64,000 bases of DNA. Source: Phytohabitans sp052068095. GTDB taxonomy: Bacteria; Actinomycetota; Actinomycetes; Mycobacteriales; Micromonosporaceae. Under the pieces are notes generated by a model, which was not told the DNA's origin, did not search any database, and saw only the letters and a program-made list of their open reading frames with translations. The stretch spans positions 1 to 64,000 of the forward strand of contig NZ_JBQHDG010000037.1 of assembly GCF_052068095.1 (NCBI RefSeq), in the 5' to 3' direction. Position 1 is the first letter of the stretch, and every line of letters begins with the position of its first letter. This document shows, one piece after another, positions 1 to 8,620 of the stretch. The translations under genes and the position numbers were made by a program.

Positions 1-161
1 CAGCACTGGTAGGCGCGCGTCATCGGGTTGATGATCGTGCCGTGCGCCTGGGCCGCACCGGTCCACGGCAGCATGCCAACCATCAGCGCGAATAGTAGGA
101 CGAGCACTCGGACGGCTGACCGGGATCGTCCGCCGGGTTGATCGGACTTTTGTGAACGCAC
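1..161 (-). CDS. AA10 lytic polysaccharide monooxygenase, N-terminal part (cut by window edge)
   Basis: Only the first 53 codons are present; the gene runs off the left edge. I chose the GTG at 161 because GGAGGA lies just upstream; an in-frame ATG at 179 would place that ribosome site inside the gene. Residues 1-39 form a Sec signal peptide with core VLVLLFALMVG, ending in AQA. The mature protein would start with His40 followed by GTIINPMTRAYQCW. In AA10 enzymes the mature N-terminal His is half of the copper histidine brace, and an HG...P..R...C start is typical. Family role: extracellular copper enzyme that oxidatively cleaves crystalline chitin or cellulose. The second copper His and any carbohydrate-binding module are outside the window, so the substrate cannot be judged. 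Confidence 0.8.
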   Translation of the reverse strand, partial: MRSQKSDQPGGRSRSAVRVLVLLFALMVGMLPWTGAAQAHGTIINPMTRAYQC

Positions 162-271
162 TGTTCGTCCTCCGTTCATCGGCACCAAGGCCAGCTTGGA
201 AAGCTTCAAGGAAACTGTTACATCTATGAACTTGAATATCAAGGCTTATCTATCCCGAAATGGGAGGTGGG

Positions 272-853
272 TCAGAGCCCGGCCGCGGCGTCGTACCGGC
301 GGCGCAGGTCGGCCATCTCCGAGTCGGCCAGCGCCTCCTTGAGCGCCACCTGCGCGTACTTGTCCGGAAACATCTGCCGCAGCCGGTCGACGTACCTGAC
401 GTCCTCGGTCGCCTCGACCACCTGGATGTCCGGAGGCTCTGTGGACATTCCCATGATCACTGGACCGGCCAGCTTGACCGCCACGTCCCAGGGGCGGTTG
501 CGCTCGGCGACCCCGCAGAGGTGGAAGCCGTAGACCGTCTGCACGTCGGCCAACGCGGTGGCCTCGGCCGGCTCGTAGCCGTAGACGCGGATCCCGCAGA
601 TCACCGGCGGCTTCGCCCCGTCCTTGCCCACCTGCTGGACATTGTGGCCGGCGTGGTTGTGCTGCCCCGGATCCGCCTGTTCGAGCGTGGTACGCATCCG
701 GGCCACGATCTGCGCCTGTAGGTCCGCCGGCTCCGCCTTGGACCCGGCCGGGCTGTTCAGCGCGACCACGCCGGCCGACACCGCCAGTAGGATCACCGCC
801 ACCCACACGTAGCGGTTTCGGTACCACCCCGCGAAACTCTCCCGCGAGATCAT
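272..853 (-). CDS. Membrane-anchored extracytoplasmic protein of unknown function
   Basis: 193 residues. Residues 14-33 form one hydrophobic helix (VWVAVILLAVSAGVVALNS) after a short basic N-terminus, so the protein is probably a single-pass anchor or uncleaved signal with the rest outside. The soluble part has two Cys (in VICGIRVYGY and FHLCGV) that may pair, a His-rich stretch around residues 62-70, and a charged helical C-terminus. I do not recognise a family. It sits alone on the minus strand between the AfsR-type regulator and the LPMO gene, 110 bp from the latter's start, so a shared transcript is possible but not shown. Confidence 0.6.
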   Translation of the reverse strand: MISRESFAGWYRNRYVWVAVILLAVSAGVVALNSPAGSKAEPADLQAQIVARMRTTLEQADPGQHNHAGHNVQQVGKDGAKPPVICGIRVYGYEPAEATALADVQTVYGFHLCGVAERNRPWDVAVKLAGPVIMGMSTEPPDIQVVEATEDVRYVDRLRQMFPDKYAQVALKEALADSEMADLRRRYDAAAGL

Positions 854-1287
854 GATTGCTTCTCACCTCATCACCGGTTCTGGTGCGTTGGGACCGCGTC
901 GGACGCCTTTCCGCGTGTCAGGCGTCGGCAGTCGCTGGGGGACACGTGCCGGGGGGAGCGAACGGCGGGCGGCGGTGCCTCTACTCGAACGCGCGCACGT
1001 CACGGGGGACGGCCCGCGAGCGTCCGTCAAAGCGGCGCGGTGCCCGGCACAGTGGTGCTCCCGTGCTGGCCGTTCTCAGCGCGGTTGCCCCCGCGCTGCG
1101 GCGATGTGAGCCATTCCAGCACGCTTCGCCCCGATCGGCAACATCGACAGTCATCAGCCCGGTCAGGCCTTCGTCATCGTTGATACGGCGTTCATGCGGC
1201 CGTGACTCTCTGCGACCCGGTTATCCTCGACCCGCTCCAGCCCTGCTGGCCGGGAACACCACGAGCCTTGACAAGATCCGGGGCGGT
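854..1287. other. Intergenic, no gene seen
   Basis: 434 bp between the regulator stop at 1288 and the start of the unknown membrane protein at 853. Open frames here have poor composition (Arg/Pro/Ala-rich, no domain, no ribosome site). It must hold the promoter of the 272-853 gene and the transcript end of the AfsR-type gene, but I see no strong hairpin or -35/-10 pair. Confidence 0.5.
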
Positions 1288-4197
1288 TCACTCTGTTTGT
1301 GTGGGGGTGGCTTGTGCGAGGAGGGCTTCGGCTCTTGTCTTGAGTAGCGGCACAGACGCGGCGTCCGATGTGGATAGAAGTGTGCGGAGGAGGGTGACGG
1401 CGCCGGGTGCGTCACCGCCGGCGGTGAGCGCCTCGGCAAGGCGCAGGTTGGCGATGAACACGCCGCGGGGGTCGCCCGCCTGGACCATGAGCCGGAGCGC
1501 CTCGCGGGCCTCCGTCATGGCGGCTGGTATGTCGCCGTGGGCAAGTCGGAGTCGGCTGTGGTGGACCAGTAGCCAGCCGAGGCCGTGTGCGTTGTTGACC
1601 GCGTCGGTCACTTCCAGGGCCAACGCGTATGTCGACTCGGCCATGTCCAGCTTGCCCAGCGAGATCGCGCAGTCCAACTTGCGGACCAGGAGGGCGCGGT
1701 GGTTGTCGGTGTTTCGCAGCGCCTGCACGTGACCGAGCGCCTGATCCAGCAGCGGCAGTGCCTCAGCCGGTCGGTCCTGGAGGACCAGCGTATCGGCGTG
1801 TGTGCGCAGGGCCAGCACGATGTCGTCGGGATTGCCGGTCGCGTAGGCGATCGCGGTCGCCTCTTCTGCGTGCATGAGTGCCGGCCGGCCCTGGAACATC
1901 CGGGCGAACGCCAGCCCGGTGAGGCTGTGCACGAGTTCGTGGTTGAGCCCGAAGCCGCGGAACACGGCCACCGATCCCTCGAACTCGTTGGCGGCCTCGT
2001 CGAGACAGAGGGAAAGCAGGACATCCGCTCGGCTGCTCGCCTGACGGCTGGCGACACGTTCGTCCCCAGCCGCACGAGCGGCGTCCCGGACGCTCGCGCG
2101 GGCCTGGGCGATCTGCTCGTAGCCGCCACGGATGGACAGCGGCGGGATGATCATGTCCGCCAGGAGTGCGGCCTTGTCGTAGTAGCCCAGCCGGCACGCC
2201 TGCTCGATGGCGAACAGCAGCTGGCTCCGCTCGGTGTGCAGCCAGGCGACCGGGTCGGCGGTGAGGCCGGCGATGTCCGGCGGTGCGGCGGTGATGCCGT
2301 CCGGTAGTGGGTCGGGCGGTAGTCCTTCCTTGCGGTCGACGCGCAGGTGCACGTGGTGCGCCAGGACGAGGAACGTGTCCAGCAGCGGCTGGTAAGCGGC
2401 ACGGGCTACCTGCTCGTCCTCGCCGCCGGCCAGTTCGCGGGCGAACAGCGCGACAAGGTCGTGCGGCCGGTACCGGAGCTGGCCGGTCAGGTCGAGGCCG
2501 ACCGGCTCCAGCAGCCCAGCGGCCATGAGCTGCTCGACGGCGCGTTCGCCGTCGCCGCCATCGGTGAGGGCGCCGATCGTCCAGGCGGCGAAGGACGCGG
2601 CGGGCAGCAGACCCATCCGGCGCAGCGCCAGCTGGATGGAGCCGGCCAGTCCGGCGTAGCCGATCGCCAGCTCCGAGCGGACCGCCAGGTCGCCCACCGC
2701 CAACTCGTCGAGGCGGCGGTGCTCGTCGTGTAGCCGATCCGCCAGCACGCGCAGCTGGAGGGTCGGCCGGGGTTGGAGCCGCGCCCCGATGATGCGCACG
2801 GCGAGTGGGAGGCGGCCGCACAGGTCTACCAGCGCCTCGGCGGCCGGCTGCTCGCCCGCGACGCGGTCCGGGTCGAGGATCCGGTTGAGCAGCGAGACAC
2901 CCTCCGCGACCGAGAACGGTTGCAGCCGGTGGTGATCGGCGGCGGGAAGCTCGTCCAGCGAGCGCCTGCTGGTGATGAGCACGGCGGAGCCAGCCGTACC
3001 AGGCAGCAGCGGTGTCACCTGCCTGGCGTCGGCGGCGTCGTCGAGCACGATCAGGATCCGGCGGTCGGCCACCCGCGCGCGGAACGTCGCCGCCCGGGCT
3101 TGCGTGGAGCGCGGCTGGGCGTCCGGGAGTACCCCGAGCGCGTACAGCAGCTCGCCGAGCACCTCGGCGACGTCGCGCGGCGCCGAGCCGCCGCCGCCCA
3201 GGTTGACGTAGAGCTGGCCGTCCGGGAAGCGGTCCCGTACCCGGTGCGCGGTGTGTATGGCGAGTGCGGACTTGCCCACGCCGGCTACCCCGCTCACCAC
3301 GACGATGCGCGGGCTGGCCGTTTCGCCCTTGGCGACCAACGAGTGCGCGATGCCCGCCACCTGCTCTGCCCGGCCGACGAAGTCGCCGATCGCCGGTGGT
3401 AGCTGGCACAGCGCCGGCGGGCCCGGTGACGCGCCTTCGCGGGTGCCGTCCACCGTTTCACCGAGCAGGATCGCCTGGTGCAGGTCTCGGAGCTCGGGCC
3501 CGGGGTCCAGGCCCAGCTCAGTTCGCAGCAGTGCCGCGACGTCGCGGTAGACCTCCAGCGCCTCGGCCTGCCGCCCCGATCGGTAGAGCGCGCGCATCAG
3601 GTGTGTCCGCAGCCCTTCCTGGTACGGGTACGCCCCGGCGAGCGCTCGCAACTCCTCGACGACCGCCTGGTGGTGCCCGAGCGCCAACTCCAAGGCGAAC
3701 CGGCGCTCGGCCGCCTCGAGGCACCGCTCCTGCACCTGCGGCACCTCGTCGCGATGCAGGGCCGCCGAATCCACGTCGAGCAGGATCGGACCGCGCCACA
3801 GCGCGGTCGCCGCCCGCAACGACTCGAGCGCGGCCGCCCGGTCGCCGCGCCCCAAGGCGGTCCGCGCCACCTCCAGCAGCTCGTCGAACTCGTGCAGGTC
3901 GCAAGAGCGAGCCGGCGGCTCGATCACGTACCCGCCGCTGCGATTGTGGATGGCGACGTCGGCACCGAGCAGCCTGCGCAGTCGCGCGACGTACGTCTGT
4001 AGGGCCGCGCGCGCGTCGGTCGGTGGCGCGCCGTCCCACAACCGGTCAACCAGGACGCTTACCGGCACGACGCGGCCGGCGCGCAGCAACAGCGACGCCA
4101 AGATGATCCGGAGCTTCGTCGCGGAGATCACGACGAGCTCGCTATCCCGCTGTACCTCCAGGTCCCCGAGCATGCGGAACCGCACGTCAGCCGCCAC
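1288..4197 (-). CDS. AfsR/SARP-type transcriptional regulator (HTH-BTAD-NB-ARC-TPR)
   Basis: 969 residues, usual size for the large AfsR class. GTG start at 4197 behind GAGGGGGG. Domains in order: OmpR-like winged helix (about 5-95), bacterial transcriptional activation domain (about 98-245), NB-ARC ATPase with Walker A GVAGVGKS (303-310) and Walker B ILIVLDDA (381-388), then helical and TPR repeats (about 690-965). Family role: ATP-dependent switch that activates genes, often for secondary metabolism, by binding direct repeats near promoters. No biosynthetic cluster is next to it here, so the target is unknown. The MarR gene lies 53 bp upstream on the same strand and could be co-transcribed. 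Confidence 0.9.
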   Translation of the reverse strand: MAADVRFRMLGDLEVQRDSELVVISATKLRIILASLLLRAGRVVPVSVLVDRLWDGAPPTDARAALQTYVARLRRLLGADVAIHNRSGGYVIEPPARSCDLHEFDELLEVARTALGRGDRAAALESLRAATALWRGPILLDVDSAALHRDEVPQVQERCLEAAERRFALELALGHHQAVVEELRALAGAYPYQEGLRTHLMRALYRSGRQAEALEVYRDVAALLRTELGLDPGPELRDLHQAILLGETVDGTREGASPGPPALCQLPPAIGDFVGRAEQVAGIAHSLVAKGETASPRIVVVSGVAGVGKSALAIHTAHRVRDRFPDGQLYVNLGGGGSAPRDVAEVLGELLYALGVLPDAQPRSTQARAATFRARVADRRILIVLDDAADARQVTPLLPGTAGSAVLITSRRSLDELPAADHHRLQPFSVAEGVSLLNRILDPDRVAGEQPAAEALVDLCGRLPLAVRIIGARLQPRPTLQLRVLADRLHDEHRRLDELAVGDLAVRSELAIGYAGLAGSIQLALRRMGLLPAASFAAWTIGALTDGGDGERAVEQLMAAGLLEPVGLDLTGQLRYRPHDLVALFARELAGGEDEQVARAAYQPLLDTFLVLAHHVHLRVDRKEGLPPDPLPDGITAAPPDIAGLTADPVAWLHTERSQLLFAIEQACRLGYYDKAALLADMIIPPLSIRGGYEQIAQARASVRDAARAAGDERVASRQASSRADVLLSLCLDEAANEFEGSVAVFRGFGLNHELVHSLTGLAFARMFQGRPALMHAEEATAIAYATGNPDDIVLALRTHADTLVLQDRPAEALPLLDQALGHVQALRNTDNHRALLVRKLDCAISLGKLDMAESTYALALEVTDAVNNAHGLGWLLVHHSRLRLAHGDIPAAMTEAREALRLMVQAGDPRGVFIANLRLAEALTAGGDAPGAVTLLRTLLSTSDAASVPLLKTRAEALLAQATPTQTE

Positions 4198-4250
4198 TGG
4201 CCCCCCTCAGCCGGTAGGTGCAGCTATGAAAGTACAGACATACCGGGTAC

Positions 4251-4688
4251 CTAGCTAGACAGCAGGGTCCGAAGCGTGCGGCGGAGCTGATCCGCCGCCT
4301 TCGGGTCGATTGGCGCGAGGAACGCGTTTTCGGCCTCCCGGTACGCCGCCTCGGCGGCGTCGACGGTCTCCAGGCCGTGATCGGTGAGCTCGACGATGTT
4401 GCGGCGCCGGTCCGCCGGATCCGGTCGTCGCCTGACGATGCCTTTGCGTTCGAGGACGTCGAGTACCGCGACCATCGTGGTGCGGTCGATGCCGAGTCGT
4501 TGCGCTACTTGCAGCTGTGAGGCCGGCTCGCGGTGGGCCAGGACCCTGAGCGCCCCGAAGTCCTTGCTGTCGATCCCGAGACGTTCCAACGCCGCGTCTG
4601 TCAGCGCCGTGAGCTGGAGGTTGGCGTGCTTGAGGAGGTACCCCAGGAGGTCGTGGGGATCCGCGGTGGCGCTGCGCTCGGTGGACAT
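4251..4688 (-). CDS. MarR-family transcriptional regulator
   Basis: 145 residues, typical MarR length. ATG at 4688. The winged-helix core runs about 35-110: QLQVAQRLGIDRTTMVAVLD is the recognition-helix region, followed by the wing RKGIVRRRPDPADRRRN with the conserved D.R. element. The gene is divergent from the epimerase at 4757, and the 68-bp gap holds a perfect 10-bp inverted repeat, the expected form of a MarR operator. I infer that it represses the epimerase and itself and is released by a small ligand; the ligand is unknown. Confidence 0.9.
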   Translation of the reverse strand: MSTERSATADPHDLLGYLLKHANLQLTALTDAALERLGIDSKDFGALRVLAHREPASQLQVAQRLGIDRTTMVAVLDVLERKGIVRRRPDPADRRRNIVELTDHGLETVDAAEAAYREAENAFLAPIDPKAADQLRRTLRTLLSS

Positions 4689-4708
4689 GGCTCCATGCTA
4701 TGGGTAAC

Positions 4709-4735
4709 CTGATCGTCAGGAGTACTGACGATCAG
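4709..4735. promoter_or_regulatory. Palindromic operator between MarR and epimerase genes
   Basis: Arms CTGATCGTCA (4709-4718) and TGACGATCAG (4726-4735) are perfect reverse complements, 10 bp each, around a 7-nt spacer. The site sits midway between two divergent starts, 21 bp from each, so one bound dimer could cover both promoters. Confidence 0.75.
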
Positions 4736-4756
4736 CGCCGCGACAGGAGTCATGTC

Positions 4757-5701
4757 ATGATCCTCGTTACCGGAGGAGCCGGTTTCATCGGTTCCCACAC
4801 CGTCCGCGCACTGGCCGAGGCGGATCAGGAATGCGTCCTGCTCCAGCGCCGGGCGCCCAGCGTTCCGGCAAACCTGGCCGGCCTGCCCGTGCACGCCGTG
4901 CGGGCCGACATCGCCGACCTCGACGCCCTGCTCGCGGTCGGCAAGCAGTACCCGATCACCGGGATCGTGCACCTCGCCGTCACCCTGCCGGGCTCGGACA
5001 ACGGCACCGACCCGATCGAGGCCTCCACGCGGACACTCGAGGGATACCTCAACGTCGTTCACGCCGCGCAGGCGTGGGGCCTGAGCCGCATCGTGAACGC
5101 GAGCACCATCGGTGTCTACGGCTTCGGCCACGTGGGCGCACTCACCGAAGACGCGCCGCTCTCCCTGGGCTACACCCACGCCATCCCGACGTTCAAGAAG
5201 ATCTTCGAGCTGCTTGCCGGGCACCTGTCGGCCGTCACCGACGTCAAGATCGTCAACGCGCGGATCTCCGGCATCTGGGGACCCGGAGGGCACCTGCCCG
5301 ACCCGTTCTTCGTCACCTCGACGCTCGTGCACGCCGCCGCGCACCACAGCCGACCCGATCTGTCCGGATTCATGGCGCCCCCGCACGCCGAGGACGCCCT
5401 CGACCTGCTCTACGCCAAGGACGCCGGTCGCGCGCTCGCCCTCCTCCAGCTCACCGATGAACTGCACCACTCGACGTACAACGTCGCCTCCGGCCGAGCC
5501 ACCAGCAACGCCGAGGTCATCGCCGCGATCCGGTCCGTCGAGCCCGGTTTCCAGTTCGAACTCCCCTCGGCCGGGCCCCGCCCGCGGACCTGGCTCGACA
5601 TCACCCGCCTGCGCGAGGACACCGGGTTCGAGCCCCGATACGACACCGCCGCCGGCGTCGCCGACTACATCGCCTGGCTCCGCGCCGGAAACAAGCGGTA
5701 G
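4757..5701 (+). CDS. NAD(P)-dependent epimerase/dehydratase (extended SDR)
   Basis: 314 residues from ATG 4757, chosen because the Rossmann fold starts at once (MILVTGGAGFIGSHT with TGGAGFIG) and ACAGGAG lies 8 bp upstream. NAD-binding domain about 1-180; STIGVYG is the position of the catalytic Ser and Tyr-containing region, and SLGYTHAIPTFKK has a Y...K spacing longer than the canonical YxxxK, so catalytic residues need checking. The C-terminal substrate domain follows. Family: oxidoreductases or epimerases acting on nucleotide sugars or small aldehydes and ketones. Divergent from MarR with a shared operator, which fits an inducible detoxification or small-molecule role better than a housekeeping sugar epimerase. 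Confidence 0.85.
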   Translation: MILVTGGAGFIGSHTVRALAEADQECVLLQRRAPSVPANLAGLPVHAVRADIADLDALLAVGKQYPITGIVHLAVTLPGSDNGTDPIEASTRTLEGYLNVVHAAQAWGLSRIVNASTIGVYGFGHVGALTEDAPLSLGYTHAIPTFKKIFELLAGHLSAVTDVKIVNARISGIWGPGGHLPDPFFVTSTLVHAAAHHSRPDLSGFMAPPHAEDALDLLYAKDAGRALALLQLTDELHHSTYNVASGRATSNAEVIAAIRSVEPGFQFELPSAGPRPRTWLDITRLREDTGFEPRYDTAAGVADYIAWLRAGNKR

Positions 5702-5887
5702 GGCTGGCGGGCAACGCCGGCGCGCGACCCTCCGCGGCCGCCGGCTAGCGCCGCCGCCTCGGTCGGTGCTGCTCACGGTCCTCTGCGGCGCCACCTCTGG
5801 CGGTGGAGGCCGCACCTGCCCAACACTGTGCCTCATGGACACACGGGAGCGGGGGCTTCGTGGTGCGGCGGGTGGCGGGTGGCGCCG

Positions 5888-6874
5888 GTGCTAAGGATTC
5901 ACTTCCTGCCGGAAGACCTGGCGCGAACTCATGTGGCGACCAACCCGGATGCGCTATGGGAAACGGTGTTGAGCCTTCAGCTGCTACATAAGAACGACGG
6001 CCGCCTGGTTTTCCAACACTGGCGCCGCCGGGTGCGTGCCGAGCCTCTCCGCGTGGCACAGGAGATCTTGCTGCCCTTGTCTCCACCGCATGGTGACTTC
6101 GCCGACCTGCTCACCCCCGTCACCGGAACACTTGGTCTGAACGCGGGCCTGGAAGCGGTGCGTTCCACCGCACGACGCCTGACCCGCCGCGACCTGGAAA
6201 ACCTCACAGCGCGTCAGCGGCTCCCGGCGTGGACCAGTCGACTGGCCGACGGCGACGCTCAAACACTCAGCCGCATCGCCGACGCGCTAAGAGCCTGGCA
6301 TGACGCCGCCGTTCTCCCTTACAAGGACCAGATGACCCCGTACCTCGACGCCGACCGGGCGGTCCGCACGCGCGACGCTCGCCTGGGCGGAGTGGAACGA
6401 GTCCTCGCCGGCCTGCCACCGCCGTTGAGCTGGCAACCACCGGTACTTGTCAGCCCGTACCCCAAAGAGCGCGACCTGTACCTCGACGGCCGAGGGCTGC
6501 TGTTGCTGCCCTCGTTCTTCTGCTGGCGTACACCCGTCACTCTCATCAACGCGGACCTACCGCCGGTACTCGTCTATCCGGTCGATCGCGACCTTCACTG
6601 GCTGGACCAGCAGGTCAACGGCCGGGACGATCGGGCCATCGCTGTCTTGCTCGGATCGACCAGAGCCGCCGTGCTGGACACCGTCGGACGGACCCCGGCC
6701 ACGACGACGGATATTGCCAAACGCCTGCACATTTCCATGCCATCAGCCAGCGAGCACGCCACGGTCCTGCGCGGCGCCGGCCTCATCGTCCCTCGCCGAG
6801 CCGGCAACGCGGTCGTCCACAGTCTCACCCCCGTCGGCGCGGCGCTGCTGAACGGCGGCCGCCCTCACCTCTGA
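5888..6874 (+). CDS. ArsR-family winged-helix regulator with DUF5937-like N-terminus
   Basis: 328 residues from GTG 5888, giving the family-typical start MLRIHFLPEDLARTHV; longer versions add only low-complexity residues. Residues 1-230 form the helical sensor-like region of unknown ligand. The C-terminal winged helix is at about 250-325, with TTDIAKRLHISMPSASEHAT as HTH and GLIVPRRAGNAVVHSL as wing. Such proteins are usually stand-alone repressors or activators in actinomycetes. No operator or partner gene is evident: the upstream epimerase ends 186 bp away and the downstream secreted protein has its own ribosome site. Confidence 0.8.
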   Translation: MLRIHFLPEDLARTHVATNPDALWETVLSLQLLHKNDGRLVFQHWRRRVRAEPLRVAQEILLPLSPPHGDFADLLTPVTGTLGLNAGLEAVRSTARRLTRRDLENLTARQRLPAWTSRLADGDAQTLSRIADALRAWHDAAVLPYKDQMTPYLDADRAVRTRDARLGGVERVLAGLPPPLSWQPPVLVSPYPKERDLYLDGRGLLLLPSFFCWRTPVTLINADLPPVLVYPVDRDLHWLDQQVNGRDDRAIAVLLGSTRAAVLDTVGRTPATTTDIAKRLHISMPSASEHATVLRGAGLIVPRRAGNAVVHSLTPVGAALLNGGRPHL

Positions 6875-7011
6875 CCGCCCGAGCGCATCCGAGTCGGCTT
6901 GGACCAGCGCCATTCGGCCCAGGCCGAATGGCACCCCCGCACCACGACCCCTTGTGTCGACAATCGAGACACGTCATGACGCCAGTGGATTAGTTCGGGA
7001 ATCGGGGAGGA

Positions 7012-7473
7012 ATGGTGAAGTCAGTACTTCGCAAGATCGGCGGGGCCGTGGCAATGTGTGCGCTTGGGACGACCGTCGGCGCTGTGGCGATGACCGCGCC
7101 GGCACGGGCAACCGTCGCCGAGTGCACGAACGGCGCCAACGGATTCGTCAGCATCCCCTACACCCAGTCGGGGACCGTTCGAGGTTCCATCTTCCTTGGC
7201 AGCCGTGCCACGGTGACGCTGGAGTCGGCTTCCATCCAGGGCCGGACCCGTGGCTTCGCCAAGATCAGTGGAAATACCCGCCGAGGCGACCAGGTATGGA
7301 TGGACTGGACGACCACTGGTGGAAACGGCTGGTTGCAGTGCGGCCCGTGGTACGTACAGGCGAACGGTTCCCCGAATACGAGCGCCGCACAGCGCACCGA
7401 CCCGTCACCGCAGTGGCTGTTCCGCGCCTGCGGTCTCGTGGACGGGCACGGCGGCTGCACTCAATGGTGGTAG
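7012..7473 (+). CDS. Small secreted protein, unknown
   Basis: 153 residues. ATG 7012 with GGGGAGGA close upstream. Residues 1-35 are a signal peptide (basic MVKSVLRK, hydrophobic core, ARA cleavage). The mature part is about 118 residues, beta-rich by composition (many Thr, Ser, Gly, Trp) with four Cys: AEC, LQCGPW, RACGL and GGCTQWW. The Cys suggest two disulfides outside the cell. Similar small Trp/Cys-rich exported proteins are common in actinomycetes, but I do not recognise the family. It is followed directly by a strong terminator. Confidence 0.75.
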   Translation: MVKSVLRKIGGAVAMCALGTTVGAVAMTAPARATVAECTNGANGFVSIPYTQSGTVRGSIFLGSRATVTLESASIQGRTRGFAKISGNTRRGDQVWMDWTTTGGNGWLQCGPWYVQANGSPNTSAAQRTDPSPQWLFRACGLVDGHGGCTQWW

Positions 7474-7490
7474 GTCGGCAATGAACCAGA

Positions 7491-7525
7491 TGTGGCTCTG
7501 GCGGATCGCCTCCGCCAGAGCCACA
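7491..7525. terminator. Hairpin terminator between convergent genes
   Basis: Perfect 15-bp stem, TGTGGCTCTGGCGGA (7491-7505) against its reverse complement (7511-7525), 5-nt loop TCGCC. It lies 18 bp after the secreted-protein stop and 23 bp before the GNAT stop, so it can serve both directions. No U-tract, as usual in high-GC actinomycetes. Confidence 0.85.
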
Positions 7526-7547
7526 CGCTCGATGGCCGGCGGCGGCG

Positions 7548-8027
7548 TCAGTGGTCGGCGATCTGGTACCGGGATCTGATGCTTGTCACGCCAGGCTGGT
7601 GAGCGCGGTTGGTGAGGTAGCGGTAGCCGGCCTCGTCCCGGGCGCCGCCGCCGGGCAGTGCCTGCACCGTCTCGACCTCGATCAGGCTCCGGCAGTGCCG
7701 TCGGGCGGCCGCGTAGACGTGTTCCAGCAGGCCGGTGCCGATGCCGCGCCGCCGGTGCCGCGGGTGCACGACCAGGTCCAGGTGGACCACGCTCAGGTTC
7801 TGCGCCTGGGGGAGCAGGTATGACGCGGCACCCACCACCCGGTCGCCGTCCCAGGCCAGCAGCACCTCTTCGGTCGACGCAGGCCACGGGTGCGCGAACC
7901 GGGCCGTGTGTTCCGGCCCGCTGGGTGTGGGAAAGTCGGGCAGGTCGTGGCGGGTGACCGCGACCACCAGGTCGTACCACCGGCCCATCGCCACAGAGTC
8001 GAGCGGATCAAGCCGTGCGATGGTCAT
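7548..8027 (-). CDS. GNAT-family N-acetyltransferase
   Basis: 159 residues, ATG at 8027. The acetyl-CoA pyrophosphate loop is HRRRGIGTGL (the R/Q-x-x-G-x-G/A motif) after strand VVHLDLVVHP. The C-terminal part LIEVETVQALPGGGARDEAGYRYL fits the last strands, though the usual N...Y end is not clear. Acts in the cytoplasm on an unknown amine. It is 60 bp downstream of the nitroreductase-like gene on the same strand and may share its transcript. Confidence 0.8.
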   Translation of the reverse strand: MTIARLDPLDSVAMGRWYDLVVAVTRHDLPDFPTPSGPEHTARFAHPWPASTEEVLLAWDGDRVVGAASYLLPQAQNLSVVHLDLVVHPRHRRRGIGTGLLEHVYAAARRHCRSLIEVETVQALPGGGARDEAGYRYLTNRAHQPGVTSIRSRYQIADH

Positions 8028-8087
8028 GCCCGCATCGTCCGGCGGGCATGACCTATCAGCAATTGGATTTGCCGGGCGAGGAGGCGG

Positions 8088-8504
8088 TCAACGCACGCTG
8101 ATCACGGCGACCGGGAACCTCCGGTCCGTCTTCTTCTCGTACTCGGCGGCGTCCGGCCAGTACGCGCGCCACACGCCGTACAACCGGTCCCAGTCGTCGT
8201 CGCGGCCGGGGCGGACCACCCGGCTGTCCGCCTGCACCGTGTCGGTGCCCAGCTCGACGGTGACCGGGCCGTCGACGGCCTCCAGGTTGGCGATCCACTG
8301 CGGGTCGTGCGGCGTGCCGCCCGCGCTGCCGCAGACGACGTACGAGTCGCCATAGGGCGCGGCGACGAGCGGATGGACGAACTGCTTGCCGGACTTTCGA
8401 CCGCGGACGTGCAACAGGAGGGTTGTCTTGCCCTCCCAGTGGCCGCCGAGCACGCCATCGTTGGTCCGGAAGGTCTCGATCACGGTGTCGTTGAACGAAG
8501 CCAT
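8088..8504 (-). CDS. F420-type (DDN/DUF385) nitroreductase-like protein
   Basis: 138 residues, normal length for the family. Recognised by LLLHVRGRKSGKQFVHPL and the following GDSYVVCGSAGGTPHDPQW, which match the split-barrel core where deazaflavin-dependent nitroreductases bind F420. WIANLEA and the C-terminal VWRAYWPDAAEYEKKTDRRFP with final PVAVI also fit. Family role: F420H2-dependent reduction of quinones or enones, protecting from oxidative stress. Ligand binding is inferred, not visible. Divergent from the lipoprotein gene at 8621. Confidence 0.85.
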   Translation of the reverse strand: MASFNDTVIETFRTNDGVLGGHWEGKTTLLLHVRGRKSGKQFVHPLVAAPYGDSYVVCGSAGGTPHDPQWIANLEAVDGPVTVELGTDTVQADSRVVRPGRDDDWDRLYGVWRAYWPDAAEYEKKTDRRFPVAVISVR

Positions 8505-8620
8505 GCCACGAACATTAGTTGACGACGGGAATTTCCACCCGTGCTGTGATCGGCGTCTCTCTATCGACAGTGCCGCACCGGGACCATTCGCGCTTGCTGG
8601 GTTGTGCGAGCATAGGCGTC

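Noticed and set aside
1288..4197. A biosynthetic gene cluster controlled by the AfsR-type regulator
   Set aside because: No PKS, NRPS, terpene or RiPP genes are seen nearby, so no cluster is claimed.
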